Shown piece by piece: positions 23,901 through 38,080 of a stretch of DNA of 64,000 bases. A program made the translations under genes and the position numbers. The DNA comes from Ricinus communis (taxonomy: Eukaryota > Streptophyta > Magnoliopsida > Malpighiales > Euphorbiaceae), in the NCBI RefSeq assembly GCF_019578655.1, contig NC_063257.1, forward strand, positions 3,410,001-3,474,000, given 5' to 3'. Under the pieces are notes generated by a model. It was not told the origin of the DNA and ran no database searches. It was given only the letters and a program-made list of their open reading frames with translations. The number at the start of each line of letters is the position of its first letter. Position 1 is the stretch's first letter.

Positions 23901-26900
23901 AAGTAGTATGTTTGTGGGGACCTACTGGCATTGCCATATCTAGTTTAATTTATGATGATAGTTTTTATTGGCTAAATGTTTTTATTTGCAATTGCTAGCG
24001 TACAAAATCAAAAGAAAAAACAAGACTAAGATTTCTTTTGTCCTATATTATTATCATACAGTTGTTTAACGTAAGATTGGGGTGCCATTCCCTACCCCCG
24101 AGTTGGGAACATAAAACTTAGGATGTTCTTTCTTCCAGGAGTATAAAATTATCTTCAAAGATGAGAATGTAATGTTTAATCTTAGAAGAAAGCAAAAACT
24201 ATAACAATTTTGTTTATTTATTTATTTCATATGCCTAAAACAACATTCTCAAAGAGATGAAATGTCAAATTCTTACAAATATAGAAATTGTCCACATTGC
24301 TAGATATAATATAAGGGTAATAATTAGGAAGAGCAGACATATCAAGTTTAAGTGACTTGTCACTCATAATACGGATTCTGTACTGTAGTATGTATTCGAC
24401 ATTTCTGCCTTAGTCATCTAGAAGCAAGCACCGACCGACTAATCCATTTCTAATAAGCTGATGATTTGAGAATCCAAAAGAATAATAATCATAATTAAAT
24501 TAATGATTAACCAAACACAAAACAACAAAAACCAGAGGCAATTGCATCTACCATGTAGCCAAAGTGTCATTATTGGATTAATTGAAATAGCAGATTAAGG
24601 TTATGCTAGACTCTTTTTTTCAGGTTGGTAAGATGGGTTCAAAAGTGGGAAATTAGAGTAATTAGTATTGCTTAGAAATACCAACTGAAAATCTGCCACG
24701 ACAACTCTAAGCCCCTTCAAGTGGGGGCTGCCTCTGTGCAGTTGTTATTTGGTCTGCATCTAAGCCAACGGTCAGAAAAGGAGAAAATCCAATGAATAAG
24801 GAGTTAGGTTGAGGAAAAGGAAACTTGGGTTTTGGATCTTAGCCATCAGCTTTCTCTGTGTGTTTCCCTGTTTGTTTCTTCCTTTCGAATTAAGCACTCT
24901 CAGACAAGTGCTGCAATGAAATTGATATCTTGACACAAGTTTTGCTTAACTTGCAGTCTACCACACATGGATACAATTGCACCAATAATCCACACAAATG
25001 CTTCTATTTTTGTTTTATTTTTTATTTTTTCTGTATAGCCACTATAAAAAGTGTTATCACAAGTCAATTTATATATAAGATACATGATATTAAAATTCTA
25101 TCTTTTCGTCATATATATTTCATGCAAAATAAATCCCAATATTTGATCAATAAGGTGGTGAGCAACATTAGGCCTTGATTTTCTTTTTCTTTTTTCAAAA
25201 TCTGCCTTTTCTTTTCTTTTCTTTTCTTTTTCTCTTGAATGCTACATGAAAAGAAAGGACTTTCAATCACTAGCTAAGTAGGATAGCAAACTGCAACTTA
25301 AAACTAAAGTCCAACTTTCATTATCTTATGGTAATTTAATTTTTAGGTAGAGAAAGAAATAAATACCAAAGATTATGATAGTTTCATTTTTTCCAAGATT
25401 TGGCAATGTTAGTTTTTGCTCGTTATCCTACAAGAAAGGAAACATGATATGATGCTTTAGCTACGGCCCACTTGATGCAAAAGCTTTTAGGCACGCTCAA
25501 TATGATATATGTGTGGCCTGAATGGGTGAGAAGAACCCATCAACCTTCTATAAAACACATTATTTTATGAACGTATAGATCTTGGGTAGAGATCACCATT
25601 ATTATAATTTGTATGCTCTATATGATTTGGACCTTGAAACCCTAATGCCCAGTATTAGCTTTCGATTGAAAACGAAGTGACATATACGTAAAAGATGCCT
25701 TTGCCCTTTGGGGTACCCAACTATGAACCTTTTCTTTTTCTTTTTTGCATTACCCTGGCTAGGGATGCTATTGATTGAACTAGTTCATCTACTCTCAGCC
25801 CTTTTTTAATTTACACACACCTTCTTTATAAACGATTCAATGTGCGAACAACTATTTGTTGCGGGTTTAGTAACTTTTGGGTTTGGGTTAATTCGGCTGC
25901 TTGAAAGCCGCCCTAATGAAGGACATTTCATAAGTTCCATGTATGTGACATTAAATCCATAGTGATGATATACTACAAGATTGGTTGGTCAAATGCTCCC
26001 TACCTTTTTATTTTATTTTATTTGTGTTTGTGCGGTTAAAACTGAGAAAGAGAGAACACTTAATTAGACTAACATAGAGTTAGAGAGGCTGATACAATAA
26101 TTTGCTAATAAAGACATCAAATTAAATGAACGTTGGTTGATGGGTATTCTACATATATATTATTTATGTTTCCATTAGAATTAAGGTTTATGTTTACTTG
26201 AATGATTCTTCTATAGTCAAGAGAAGATATATATATACAGTTGAAGGCTAGAAAGTTAATGTTGGATGGTGGTGCTTTGATTTTACATAAAAAAGATGAG
26301 CTGGTCTAGCAAATGTTTGAATGCCCAAACCTGACAGTCAGACATGAGGATTAACCTTTAAAAGACATTTAAAAAGGAAAAAAAGAAAAACGAATTAATT
26401 ATATGTGCCACAAGAGAACCCGTAAAGAAAATAAAAAATAAATAGATAGACAAAATTTATGGGACCATATATAAGAAAGAAAAATAAAAAATGGAGTCTG
26501 TGTTTATGAATTATTCTGAGCGAGTGAGAGAAATAGGGGGAGCGGGGGGTCCACAAGCAAAGGATTTTATGTAAGCAACTAGAAAGAACAGCATGTGAGG
26601 AGGGGGAGACCACCAGCTGGCTGTGTCTATTTTGTGGGTCTCTGTTTCCGTCCTCTCCCTTTACTTCTCTTCCCCTCTTGTCATTTTCCATCACTCCCCT
26701 TGTGCTCACGGACTCATACAAACCATATACCATCTACTAAAACTACCCTTCACCCACACACATATATGTATATATGTAACAGGAAATGCAAAACAATTAT
26801 TTTAAAAAGGGTATTCTTCAAGACTGCCATTTCATTAATTAATTACGATGATGTTTCTTAATAGATATTTGAGGAACACGAATACGTCCGTGAAGAGATA

Positions 26901-27950
26901 GTCACCCTAGTCAAATTAAAGATTCAATTAGCACCTCAAAAATTGAATGGGTGCATGTGCATTGTAAGACTAACAAAAATCATATTTCTTTTTTAGAATT
27001 TTCTCATGTTCAAATATGAATCAGGAAAATCTCAATCAAAACTTTAGAAAATCCTTCAGGGGTGCATCTTAGTTACAGTCAGTAAATGAACATGTACAGC
27101 AAGAAACGTATAATGGGCAATCTCCAAAAATTTCACATGCAAAGCGTATACACCTGATCTTACTGGGTGCCGGAAGCTTCTGTAAAAACTAAAAACTAAA
27201 TAAAATCAGTATTAATGATTCGACATCACGTGGCTTATGTGCTGTGATGGAACCTTTTTTTTTTCCTTACATTATTCTAGGGACAATCATGAATCATAAA
27301 ACATCATAATACGTTGAGTTAGCTGCACTTCCATTTTCACTTCCTCTTAAAAGAAAAAAAAGAAAAAAAAAAAAAAGAAAGATAGAAAGAAAGAAAAGAG
27401 AGAGATGGTATTTTTATTTAATTTTTATATGGGCTAATACGTGAAGTGGAGTAGCTAAAAAGGGTAAAACGGTAATACCGGTGGTGGGAAAGAAGAAGGA
27501 AGGGATGGCAGCAGCCAGCAGCACACTGCAGGTGAGGTGAGAGAGAGCCGTTGAGAGAAAGGGCAAAATGGGAAAGAGTGATATGAAAGTTTTTACAACA
27601 AAAGCAACCGTGTGGGCAGGTGCTGGTTAGCGCAGTGAAGGCTAAGGAAAATGATAGTGGTTGTTGTCTTAACAGTTACCACTTCCTTTACTTTGCTACT
27701 ACTGCTGCTACTTCTAATATCCCTCTCTTTTGCCGCTATTTCCCCAACTACCCCTTTTCTTTTCTCTCTCTAAGACCAAAACTAAACCAAAAAAAAAAAA
27801 AAACAATCTTTTGCATTGTTTATGCTTAGCCTCAGCTTCTCTTCTTGCTATAGCCTACACTGTTCTTGTTGTTATTGTTGTTGCAGTATCGCTTTCTTGT
27901 CCTGAAATTCTCCATTTTCTTCAGACAATGAGAACGGGTTCTTTTCACAG
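20924..27950. other. Long intergenic region, no supported gene
   Basis: About 7 kb without a convincing gene. It holds an island at 21,480-21,670 less AT-rich than its surroundings with two CCAGGCC words, a further patch at 22,740-22,985 with an 82-aa minus-strand frame of unknown kind, A-tracts at about 23,862-23,879, and CTTTT repeats near 25,205-25,240. The last 600 bp form the kinesin promoter and 5' UTR; no clear TATA box seen there. Confidence 0.55.
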
Positions 27951-28060
27951 ACTACACTAGTGATATTTTTCACTTTCTTTTACCTCTTATATTTTTCTCT
28001 CTCCATCTATCTCTCATTCTTTAAATTCCTACTCTCAAAATCTTCCATTTTTCTTGAACA

Positions 28061-31000
28061 ATGGAAGCTCCTCCTTCTCCTTCCCCCGGTGTTCCTTCTT
28101 CTCCTGGTACTAATAACAGTAGTGCAGCTGCAGAGGATTGCTGTGTTAAAGTTGCTGTTCATGTCAGACCACTCATCGGCGATGAACGTGCTCAAGGCTG
28201 TCAAGATTGTGTCACGGTCGTATCAGGAAAGCCTCAGGTTTGTACATGCCCAATCAAGAATCTCACACTTCACTGTTTCTCAACTTACGTCTATCCCTTT
28301 TCAATACATAATTCTATAAATCCTTCTTCTTTTAGTTTTCTGTCGTGAGCCTGTGAATTAATTAGTGTCTTTTGGAGATCTAGATCTTTAGAGTTGGTTA
28401 TTGGGCTCGCGTTGATTTAACTGTTTAGTTTATTGAAAAGTGGCAAATTTCAGAATCATGCATGATTGGGTTCAATCAAAGATTAATTACTGAGTCTGGA
28501 TCAGAAGCTAGTCAGTGCCTGGCGTTTCCATATTTTTTTGGTTAGCTTTTCATAATTGAGGAATGTACATAGTATTAATAAAGGCTTGAATGACTATGTG
28601 AATGGTTCATTTGTCACTTTAGGAAGTACAGTAGATTGAATTTCTTGTTAGAATTCCAATTTTGGAATTGCTTAAATGTGGTACTTTGTTTGCTTTTTAC
28701 GAAATCTGCTGAATAATCAGCTACGTTATCACTCACTTCTGCAACTTCCTTTTCTTTTTTAAATTTCTTTAAATTCCAAGGAAAACCAAATTGACTTGAC
28801 AAAACATGCTTCTGAAAGTTCTGAGGTTTTAGATTGTTGTGATAGGCAATAACCACTACGAAATTTCTGTTTAGCTTAGCTCCAATTCAGTTATTCTTTC
28901 TATTCTTTGAATTGGTAATATCTTTAACTAACATAGCCTACTAGCATTGCTTGTTGTATCTCTTATATCGTGCTTATTAATTTCCAACTCAGATCAGATA
29001 TACTCTCTCTGCTCTGTTACAACTCCTACCGATTTCTCTTATCACCTAATTCAATTGTAAAACCTGCTCAAAGCTTATTTGTCGTGTGGGAATCATACCA
29101 CTGCCAGACTTATTTTCTTATAGACGCAGCATTTTCAAGCTGCAAAATTCTATGGTAGTTCAAGTTTAGACCCACTTACTATTATTATTAAGCTTCTGCA
29201 ATAGGTGGACTATCTAAAGAGTTCAATTTTATGCGAATTCTAGCCACCAATTTTCAATCCTTCACGCAAACTAGTTTATGATGCCACTATGGTAGTATAG
29301 ATATATTGATCACATTATGTTCACATTCTGTATCATCTGATTCTTAATGGATGCTTTCTTTTGCCATCTTTTCCGTTCTTCTGCTATGCCGATATTGCAA
29401 AGATCACAATTATGGAACACTTTCAACTTATTATGATGCCACCTATTCTTTGGACACCATAGAATGCTAAAGTCCATAATATCATAATTATGGAGCTTTT
29501 TTTTTTTTTTTTTTTTCTCTGGATACCCAGTTTTTGGATTGTCTATTATGTCCTGACAGATCTGAGATATGTTTGTTGTCACTATGGTGCAGGTACAGAT
29601 AGGCACTCATTCATTTACGTTTGATCATGTTTATGGGAGCAGCAGTTCTCCCGCATCTGCTATGTTTGAAGAATGTGTTGCTCCACTAGTTGATGGCTTA
29701 TTTCAAGGATATAATGCGACAGTTCTTGCTTATGGTCAGGTAAAGATTTACTTTTTATGGAAACTTATTCTAGTGGAACAAAATTAAGTAAGCAGTGCAG
29801 TTTCTTTTTCCTTATGATCAACCTTTGATCTGTTGCAGACGGGATCAGGGAAGACGTATACAATGGGCACCGGATTTAAAGATGGTTGCCAAACAGGAAT
29901 AATTCCTCAAGTCATGAATGTTTTGTACAGCAAGATTGAAACTTTAAAGCATCAAACTGAATTCCAACTGCATGTTTCTTTCATTGAGGTGTGTACAAAC
30001 ATCCCAATATCCCCTTCTCTGAAAATTAGCATCATCAGTCATTGTGTGTGGATGAGTATAGGCTTTCAAACGCAGCTAGGCTGTAATGTTATAGTAATTC
30101 CTACCATATTTTGATCTTAACCCACTAGCAAATTATTGTTTAAGCTTCTGCTTGGTCTGGAGGCTGGCTTATTAAATCTTAGTTACTTGCATTTATGTGC
30201 ATCTCTACAGATATAGAATTTTTGTAGCAATCATCTAACTGGAAATTTTTGATGCAAAAGATTCTAAAAGAAGAAGTACGTGATTTGCTGGATCCGACTT
30301 CTTTGAACAAGCCAGATACAGCAAATGGGCACACGGGAAAAGTAAATGTCCCTGGGAAACCACCAATACAAATTCGCGAAACATCAAATGGTGTCATAAC
30401 ACTAGCAGGATCTACTGAAGTTAGTGTCAGTACGCTCAAAGAAATGGCTGCTTGCTTAGAACAAGGATCATTGAGCAGGGCAACAGGGAGTACAAACATG
30501 AACAATCAATCAAGGTAGATTTTTGCATCTTATGAATTGAGTATTAAATATCTTATTCTATATCTTTATCATATGAGAAGATTTTGTGAAATCAAATTTC
30601 ATTTTGTATCTATCGGTGCACGATATGCATTGCAACATTAGGAAAAGAGTTATAATCAAATTAGTTTTTTCAACTATGGGGCCTGTTAGTATACCAGAAA
30701 AACAGAGAAAGTAGGAATATATTTTGAATCAGGTAATGGACTCGATTATGATGATGCATCAGTAGATTTTATATCACCAAGCTAATTCGAAGATACTGCA
30801 TCTCATTCAATTCTTATTGTTGAAGCTGGAGTCAGTACCACTGTCTCAAGTGATGTATAATTCTGGTGAATTTGTTTACGCAGTCGTTCGCATGCAATCT
30901 TCACCATCACACTAGAGCAAATGCGTAAGCTTAACCCTGTATTCCCTGGCGACAGCAGTCCTAATGAGGGCATGAATGAAGAGTATCTATGTGCCAAGCT

Positions 31001-34000
31001 GCATTTAGTAGATCTTGCCGGTTCAGAGCGAGCTAAAAGAACTGGTTCTGATGGTTTGCGTTTTAAGGAAGGTTGGTGGCAGTGCTTGTGATTTGTTGCA
31101 TAAGAGATTTACTTTCTGGTTTAAACATCATCAACGAACAGTTTTATTTTCTAAATAGGAGTTCACATCAACAAGGGCCTTCTTGCGCTTGGTAATGTTA
31201 TTAGTGCACTTGGTGATGAAAAAAAGCGGAAAGAAGGTGTTCACGTGCCTTATCGGGATAGTAAATTGACTCGACTTTTGCAGGTATTTCACACTCTAGA
31301 AATGCCAAATCCCTCATCTTAGTTTAAGGCCCTTCCTATTAATTTTAAATTCACATAATTATACTAAATTCATATCTTTGGCAGGACTCACTTGGTGGTA
31401 ACAGCAAAACTGTTATGATAGGTAATTTTGTATACTTAAGTATTCAATCCCTTGGGATTCCTTTTGCCTTCTCATTTGCTTTTTCAATGTGTTTATAACA
31501 CCGAGTGAAATTTTTCCTTTCCTAGCTTGCATTAGTCCTGCTGATATTAATGCTGAGGAAACTCTTAACACTCTAAAATATGCAAATCGTGCTCGCAATA
31601 TCCAAAATAAGCCTGTGGTAAGTTTTTATAATAGATTCTGTTTTTCTTCAGAACCCTTTTCTACATGTGCACAAAGATATAATGCGTTCATAAAGCATCA
31701 TGCACAAACCTTTTCTGTTTTCATTTTTGATAGGTGAATAGAGATCCTATGTCCAGTGAGATGCTAAGGATGCGCCAACAACTAGAGTATTTACAGGCTG
31801 AACTTTGTGCCCGAGGAGGAGGTTCTTCATCAGATGAAGTTCAGGTCTCTGGGTTCTCTAAGTTTACATATTCCACATTTTTTTTTCATGCAATTGCATT
31901 ATTTTGAGGAAATACATGCACTGCAACATATTTTAGTGTTCACCTTGTGTAGGTCCTCAAGGAAAGGATTGCTTGGCTTGAAGCTGCTAATGAGGATCTT
32001 TGTCGGGAGCTTCATGAATATCGCAGCAGATGCACTGCTGTGGAGCAACGTGAAACAGATGCTCAAGTATGTGATATATGCTTTCTGATACTGATGTTTC
32101 TCCTTATCTATTATTTCTATGTGTCAAATTGGACTAAATTCATGGGCATAAATGATTGGTATATCAAATCTAGGCTTTGTTAATCAATTATAAGCTGCAT
32201 ATGTGAATGTGAACTTTTATTTCTCAGGATGGTAGCACCTGTTACGTAAAAACTGATGGGCTTAAGAGGAGTTTGCAAAGTATAGAGTCGACAGATTATC
32301 AAATGGGAGAAACCATGTCAGGTAAAATTCCTGTTTTCTATTACTTGCTATTATATGGTCTTTCATATCTTCTCATTACATTTATTTTGAAGCTCTTTTT
32401 ATTCTCCTTTCTCTGTTTAAGTTTTACTTTTTTAACAAAGCACAATTTCATTCCTTTGGCTGTAAGTTGTAACACTTCTGTTTGAACTGTAATTGTCAAT
32501 TTAAGCAGGTGATTCCAGGGAAATAGATGAAGAGGTAGCAAAAGAGTGGGAGCACACGCTCCTGCAGAATACAATGGACAAAGAGTTACATGAATTAAAC
32601 AGGCGATTAGAGGAGAAAGAGGTATAATATGTTTCTTATTTATGATGATAAAAGCATATTTTTCTGGAAGTACTTACCTGAACCTTTTTATATGCTCATA
32701 CTATTTCTTTTAGTTCTTTTCTCTTAAATTTGTTTGGCAACTCTCAATTAGAGAAATCCATAATACACAAGGTGGTTTTAGTAATCTGCTTCCATCCAAC
32801 TTATATTTTATCTGCTAAGAGTCACTGTTACTCATTATATAACATATCTTATTTAGTTTTATTTTTACGTTGTTACTTTTGCCAAATGAACAGTCAGAAA
32901 TGAAACTTTTTGGAGGTGTTGACCCAGCAGCTCTCAAGCAACACTTTGGCAAGAAAATAATGGAATTGGAGGATGAAAAAAGAACAGTGCAGGTAGGAAA
33001 GAATTTAGCTTACTCCTTGAGATTAAAGAGAGATATTTCACTTGTTCATATTATTATTGCAGCAAGAGAGGGATCGTTTGTTGGCTGAAATTGAAAATAT
33101 TTCAGCTAGTTCTGATGGTCAGACACAAAAAATGCAAGATATACATGCCCAGAAATTAAAAGCACTGGAGGCACAGGTGACCATGCTTCAAAGAACATTT
33201 CATGTGTTTGCCTATTTGAGGACAAAAAGATCTCATAAATATGTTAAAGTTGTAAACAATCTTCACAACTTATGTGCACCAGATTCTGGATCTGAAGAAA
33301 AAACAAGAGAACCAGGTTCAGCTTTTAAAGCAAAAACAAAAGAGTGATGAAGCAGCAAAGAGATTACAAGATGAAATTCAATCCATAAAGGCACAGAAGG
33401 TAAAGAATATTGCAATGTTTCACATTGTTAGCTCCTTACAGAACAATTTCTACTGTAAATGTTGCTAATTTCTTATCTTTTTTTGTTTTTTCCTTCTTTT
33501 ATTTTTGTTATTCTCTTCTCTTCTGAGGGTGTAGGTTCAGTTGCAACATAGGATCAAACAAGAAGCAGAACAATTTCGACAGTGGAAAGCCTCTCGCGAA
33601 AAGGAGCTGCTGCAGGTGCTTTTCCTTTTTATTTTGTTAACCTCAAGATTCTGCTCTACCCCTGGCCTAATTTTGCTATCAGCTGGTTTGTTGCCTGCAA
33701 TTAGATTAGAAAGAATGCTGATCGATTAAAGGTTTTAAATAATTGGTAGAAAGGCATTTCGATTTCATGTATGTTACAGAAATCTTCCATTTGTTCATGA
33801 GGAAACAGCAACATCTTATAAATACTATTGTCCCATTACTGTATTTTCTTCTTTACCAGCATATTATGATCCAGCTGTCAATGTAGAGCATGTATTTACT
33901 CTCTTTTATTTGCTTCTGTAGTTGCGAAAGGAGGGGCGAAGAAATGAATATGAAAGGCATAAACTACAAGCTTTAAACCAGCGCCAAAAAATGGTGAGCT

Positions 34001-36125
34001 CAATACTGTTTCTCGAATTTCCATTACTTTATTTTTTGCACATTTTCAGCTGTTTATCAGATTTTCTTTGTTTCAGGTTCTTCAAAGAAAGACAGAAGAG
34101 GCTGCAATGGCCACCAAGCGACTGAAGGAGTTGCTTGAAGCTCGCAAATCTTCTGCTCGTGAAAACTCAGGTATGCTTATTGTTTTATGTTGTTTTCGTG
34201 TCTTATGATTTGGAGATCCAATGTTTTCATTTTGTACATAACTCCACTCATTTGTAAGACATAAAATGTTGAACATTTCCCATCATCAAAGGATAAGCAA
34301 TCAATTTTAACTACTTATGCCTTTTGCTAGAAGTATTTGAATGCTTGGGATGTTCATGTAGTGATTCCTTTCCCTTTATATGTCGAATGACTAATAGTAT
34401 GCCATCTTCCAGCTATTGCTAATGGAAATGGAACAAATGGACAGGTAAGGGTCTTGGCTTCCCTCCTTAGTTTATGTTCGTCTAGTTATCATTATCCTGT
34501 ATTTTATTTGACTTTACGTGCATATGCAGAGCAATGAGAAATCCTTACAACGTTGGGTTGACCATGAGCTAGAAGTCATGGTGAATGTGCATGAAGTTCG
34601 ATTTGAATATGAAAAACAAAGCCAAGTGTATGTATTTAATCTACATTTAACTTCGTCTTGTAACCCATTCAAATAGTTTTATGTTAATATTGCTGCAATC
34701 CACAGACGAGCTGCACTTGCAGAAGAGTTAGCTGTGTTGAAGCAAGTGGGTGAATTTACCTCAAAGGGCTTAAGTCCTCCAAGAGGAAAGAATGGTTTTG
34801 CCAGGTACAAATTCTGAAAAGTTATTTGTTTTAGTTTTTCAAACTTCTTCCCCTTTCCATGTAGTACAACTGACGCATTAAACATCATCAGGAAGATAGA
34901 AGAGCATCATTTCTAATAAATTTCGTAATTCTTTGAAGTGTTTCTCCTGCTTTTTCAGGGCTTCTTCCATGTCACCAAATGCAAGAATGGCCAGAATATC
35001 TTCACTTGAGAACATGTTAAGCATAACATCTAATTCACTTGTTGCAATGGCTTCACAACTTTCGGAGGCAGAAGAACGAGAGCGTGGCTTCACTAACCGT
35101 GGCCGTTGGAATCAACTACGTTCAATGGGAGATGCAAAAAACTTGCTTCAGTATATGTTCAACTCTTTGGGAGATGCAAGGTGCTTTTTTTAAACATCTC
35201 TCCTGAAACTACATTCAGTGTCTGGATCTAACTTAACTGTTTTAAATTCAGCATAGTCTTTGGCATACTGTACAAGAAATAGAAAAAATTTACAATTCCA
35301 TGTTGAATCATGGCAGTTGGTGAATTTTCAGGAATTGATTTAGGAGCAGTATATACTTTATCTCGGATTATGTTGGCTGATAAATTCTATTCACTCAATT
35401 AGTTTTCACATATTGAGCAGATGTCAAATATGGGAGAAGGAAATGGAAATCAAAGAAATGAAGGAACAATTTAAAGAACTTGTAAGTCTCTTGCGACAAA
35501 GTGAGGCACGGAGAAAGGAAGTAGAGAAGGAGTTAAAACTGAGAGAGCAGGCTGTTGCAATTGCCTTGGCTACATCAGCTTCGGTAATATGTCTTAAAAT
35601 TGAAATTATTTTACCAAAATTTATTTTTAACATATCTTTAACAACTTTCAACGCTTCAGGCGGGTCATGAACAGGGAAACTCCCCCATTTCACTGAAACA
35701 TTTTGCTGACGACATGAGTGGTCCCTTATCTCCAATGTCTGTTCCTGCACAGAAACAGCTAAAATATACTCCAGGAATTGCTAATGGATCAGTCAGAGAG
35801 TCAGCAGCATTCATAGATCAGACGAGAAAGGTTTGCTTCTTCCTTATTTCACAGTAAGCTTAAATCTGGCTTCTCATTTAATTAAGAAATAAGGAATTTT
35901 CTGTTGGTGCAGATGGTACCTCTTGGGCATTTGTCAATGAGAAAATTAGTAGTTGCAGGACAAGGTGGAAAGCTATGGAGGTGGAAGAGAAGTCATCACC
36001 AGTGGCTTTTGCAATTCAAATGGAAGTGGCAAAAGCCGTGGAGACTGTCAGAAATGATTAGACACAGTGATGAGACTATCATGAGGGCAAAGCATCGACC
36101 GCATGCTCTGCCACGTGTGGTGTGA
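28061..36125 (+). CDS. FRA1: KIN-4 family kinesin (FRA1/KIN-4A type)
   Basis: Plus-end microtubule motor; FRA1 moves along cortical microtubules and supports cell-wall deposition. 25 exons give 1058 aa: 28061-28237, 29593-29739, 29839-29988, 30261-30514, 30884-31071, 31159-31283, 31385-31421, 31526-31617, 31734-31844, 31953-32066, 32228-32321, 32509-32621, 32894-32992, 33063-33176, 33283-33399, 33535-33615, 33922-33993, 34077-34170, 34413-34444, 34530-34627, 34706-34804, 34959-35180, 35421-35583, 35660-35830, 35913-36125. All introns are GT-AG and all phases join without a stop. The N-terminal motor (about 15-385) has P-loop GQTGSGKT across the exon 2/3 border, switch I SSRSH (242-246) and switch II DLAGSE (286-291). 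Coiled coil covers about 395-800. The C-terminus has the basic [10 protein letters not shown] block typical of FRA1. Arabidopsis FRA1 is 1035 aa. KIN-4B (At3g50240) is an equally possible co-ortholog. Confidence 0.94.
29497..29516. repeat. Poly-T tract in kinesin intron 1
   Basis: About 20 T in a row, 76 bp upstream of the exon 2 acceptor. Possibly a slippage site; it may also help as an upstream pyrimidine tract. Confidence 0.8.
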
Positions 36126-38080
36126 TTCTCTGTTCACTAGATTATTCTTTCCCAATACTCATCTTTGACCTATAAGTATGATCCGTCCCATGCCACAGAG
36201 CAGACCTACAACCAGATTGGTGTATACTTCGTGCAAGGTTATCTTCAATCCTTCTCTTTTCCTCGCAAGGGTAGTTTGTGCCTGTGCGTGCTATAGGTAA
36301 CCAGTGCTGAAAATTTTATCTAAGAATGCACTAACCTAGGCAGTTGGCTTTCTCCATTATGTTAAGCGGCTGCAACACAAATCTTCCATTCAGAGTCAGG
36401 AAACTGCAGCTGAGGAAATTACCTTCCTGCTATGGTTGTCAAATTGCTTACTGGAAAAATAGCTAGCTAGCATTTTACCAAAGTACAAAACCAAGTTATA
36501 TATATATACTTAACAAAGATCCACAAAATATCATTTCAGTGAAAATGCCCTTTTCCTGTATGCAGTGCTGGGAGTGGCTGTTGTGGAGCTCTGCTTATGG
36601 TTGTCTTGGATGAGCTGATTTTGAAAAATTTAGGTTTGTAATTTTGGGATTCTATTGCTGTGATTAGTGCGCTTGGAGCATCTTGTAGAGCACTGTTAAT
36701 GCTGCCGATAATTTAGCCAAATATTTACGAGGATCCGGAGGCCTGAAATGGTGCTAGTAGTGATGATACACTGGTAAAACAATATCTTCCCCAGATTTAT
36801 AATGTTTTGGTATATATCAATATATATATATATATGAATATATATGTTGTGTCAATAACAACAGTTTGAGGGAAAAAAAACTGTCCCATCAAGTATAGAA
36901 ATGTATAACAAAGGTCTAGTCTTCTTTTTTTCTTTTCGCTTTTCCACAATTGTAAGTTTGTTTCTAATTTGTTCCAACGTTTGTTATGTGTAAGCACAAT
37001 ATTGATTCCGTTGAAAGGATTGCACCTTGTAGCATTTCTGTCTCAGGACAAGAAGCACAAAGATGTTGTAGATTTTAACATTTACCGGGTGCATCGATTG
37101 TATGTACAGATAAGAATGATTTTGTTCCCCCTGTGTACAACTGTTACAGACAGTAACCGATGAACTAAGTGCAAACTATGACATTATATTGATACAGTTA
37201 AATAATTTTTATTTTATTCTTTTTATTGTTAAATATGCAGTTCCATTGTATGTGAATATCTGAGAACTCTGAAATATTAGTATTACCTCGTCTACATAAT
37301 AAACCCTGGAAAATATTAACATCATCATAAGTTTTTAGCCATCAACCCCCTCATAGTCCCCTGCATGGAAAAGATGCAGCAGCATATTATTGTCAAGAGG
37401 AGAGAATCACACAACAGCCCACACCCGGGTTGCTTATGTCTTGCGTGTTATTTTATTTGTATTTGAACAGCGGCTAAATCCTTGCCAATGTAGGGGAAAT
37501 TCCTCCTTCCATCTCCAATGCCGTCCACGTGCATTCTGTATTCTCTCTTCCAAATATGTAAAAGAATTGGTGGAAGACTCCACTACTAAACCTCAGTACA
37601 AAAACAAAAAACTCGAACCTGATGTTTTTTGCGAATTTGCGCTAAAGCAACAGAATATTATTGCGAAAAAGGAAAAAAAAGAAAAGTGAACTAAAAGATG
37701 TAAAAGTAACACCATTAAGAAACTTGAAGAATAACTGCCTTCAATATGATTACAAAATTACATATAAGTACACTAATCTGATTCATGTGATTATTCAGAT
37801 TCTTCTGTCAAACCAATTGCAAACACTCTATAACTACTGTAACAAGGGGAGCACATCTTTTTTCCTGTTAAAAACTTTTGGCCCGTGAATGGCCTGTAAA
37901 CTATTCTTCATGCAATTGACATTTTGACCAAGGATGGCCACATCTGGCATATCGGATGATGAAAAATATCCTTTGAATCATGTCCTTTATGTACTCAAAT
38001 GTATAAGTAGGCAACGGTAGGGTAGGAAAGCATGTCAAAGAGAATTGCAATTTATGTACTCTTTCTATGTTCTCTCCCCA
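36126..38080. other. Kinesin 3' flank and convergent intergenic region
   Basis: Starts with the kinesin 3' UTR; a TA-rich stretch at about 36,810-36,850 lies within it or just beyond. The neighbouring gene on the minus strand ends at 38081, so the two genes converge. An open frame at 37,390-37,689 has a lysine-rich, unrecognisable translation and is not called. Confidence 0.6.

Noticed and set aside
37390..37689. 99-aa plus-strand frame between converging genes
   Set aside because: Lysine-rich end from an A-rich tract; nothing recognisable.
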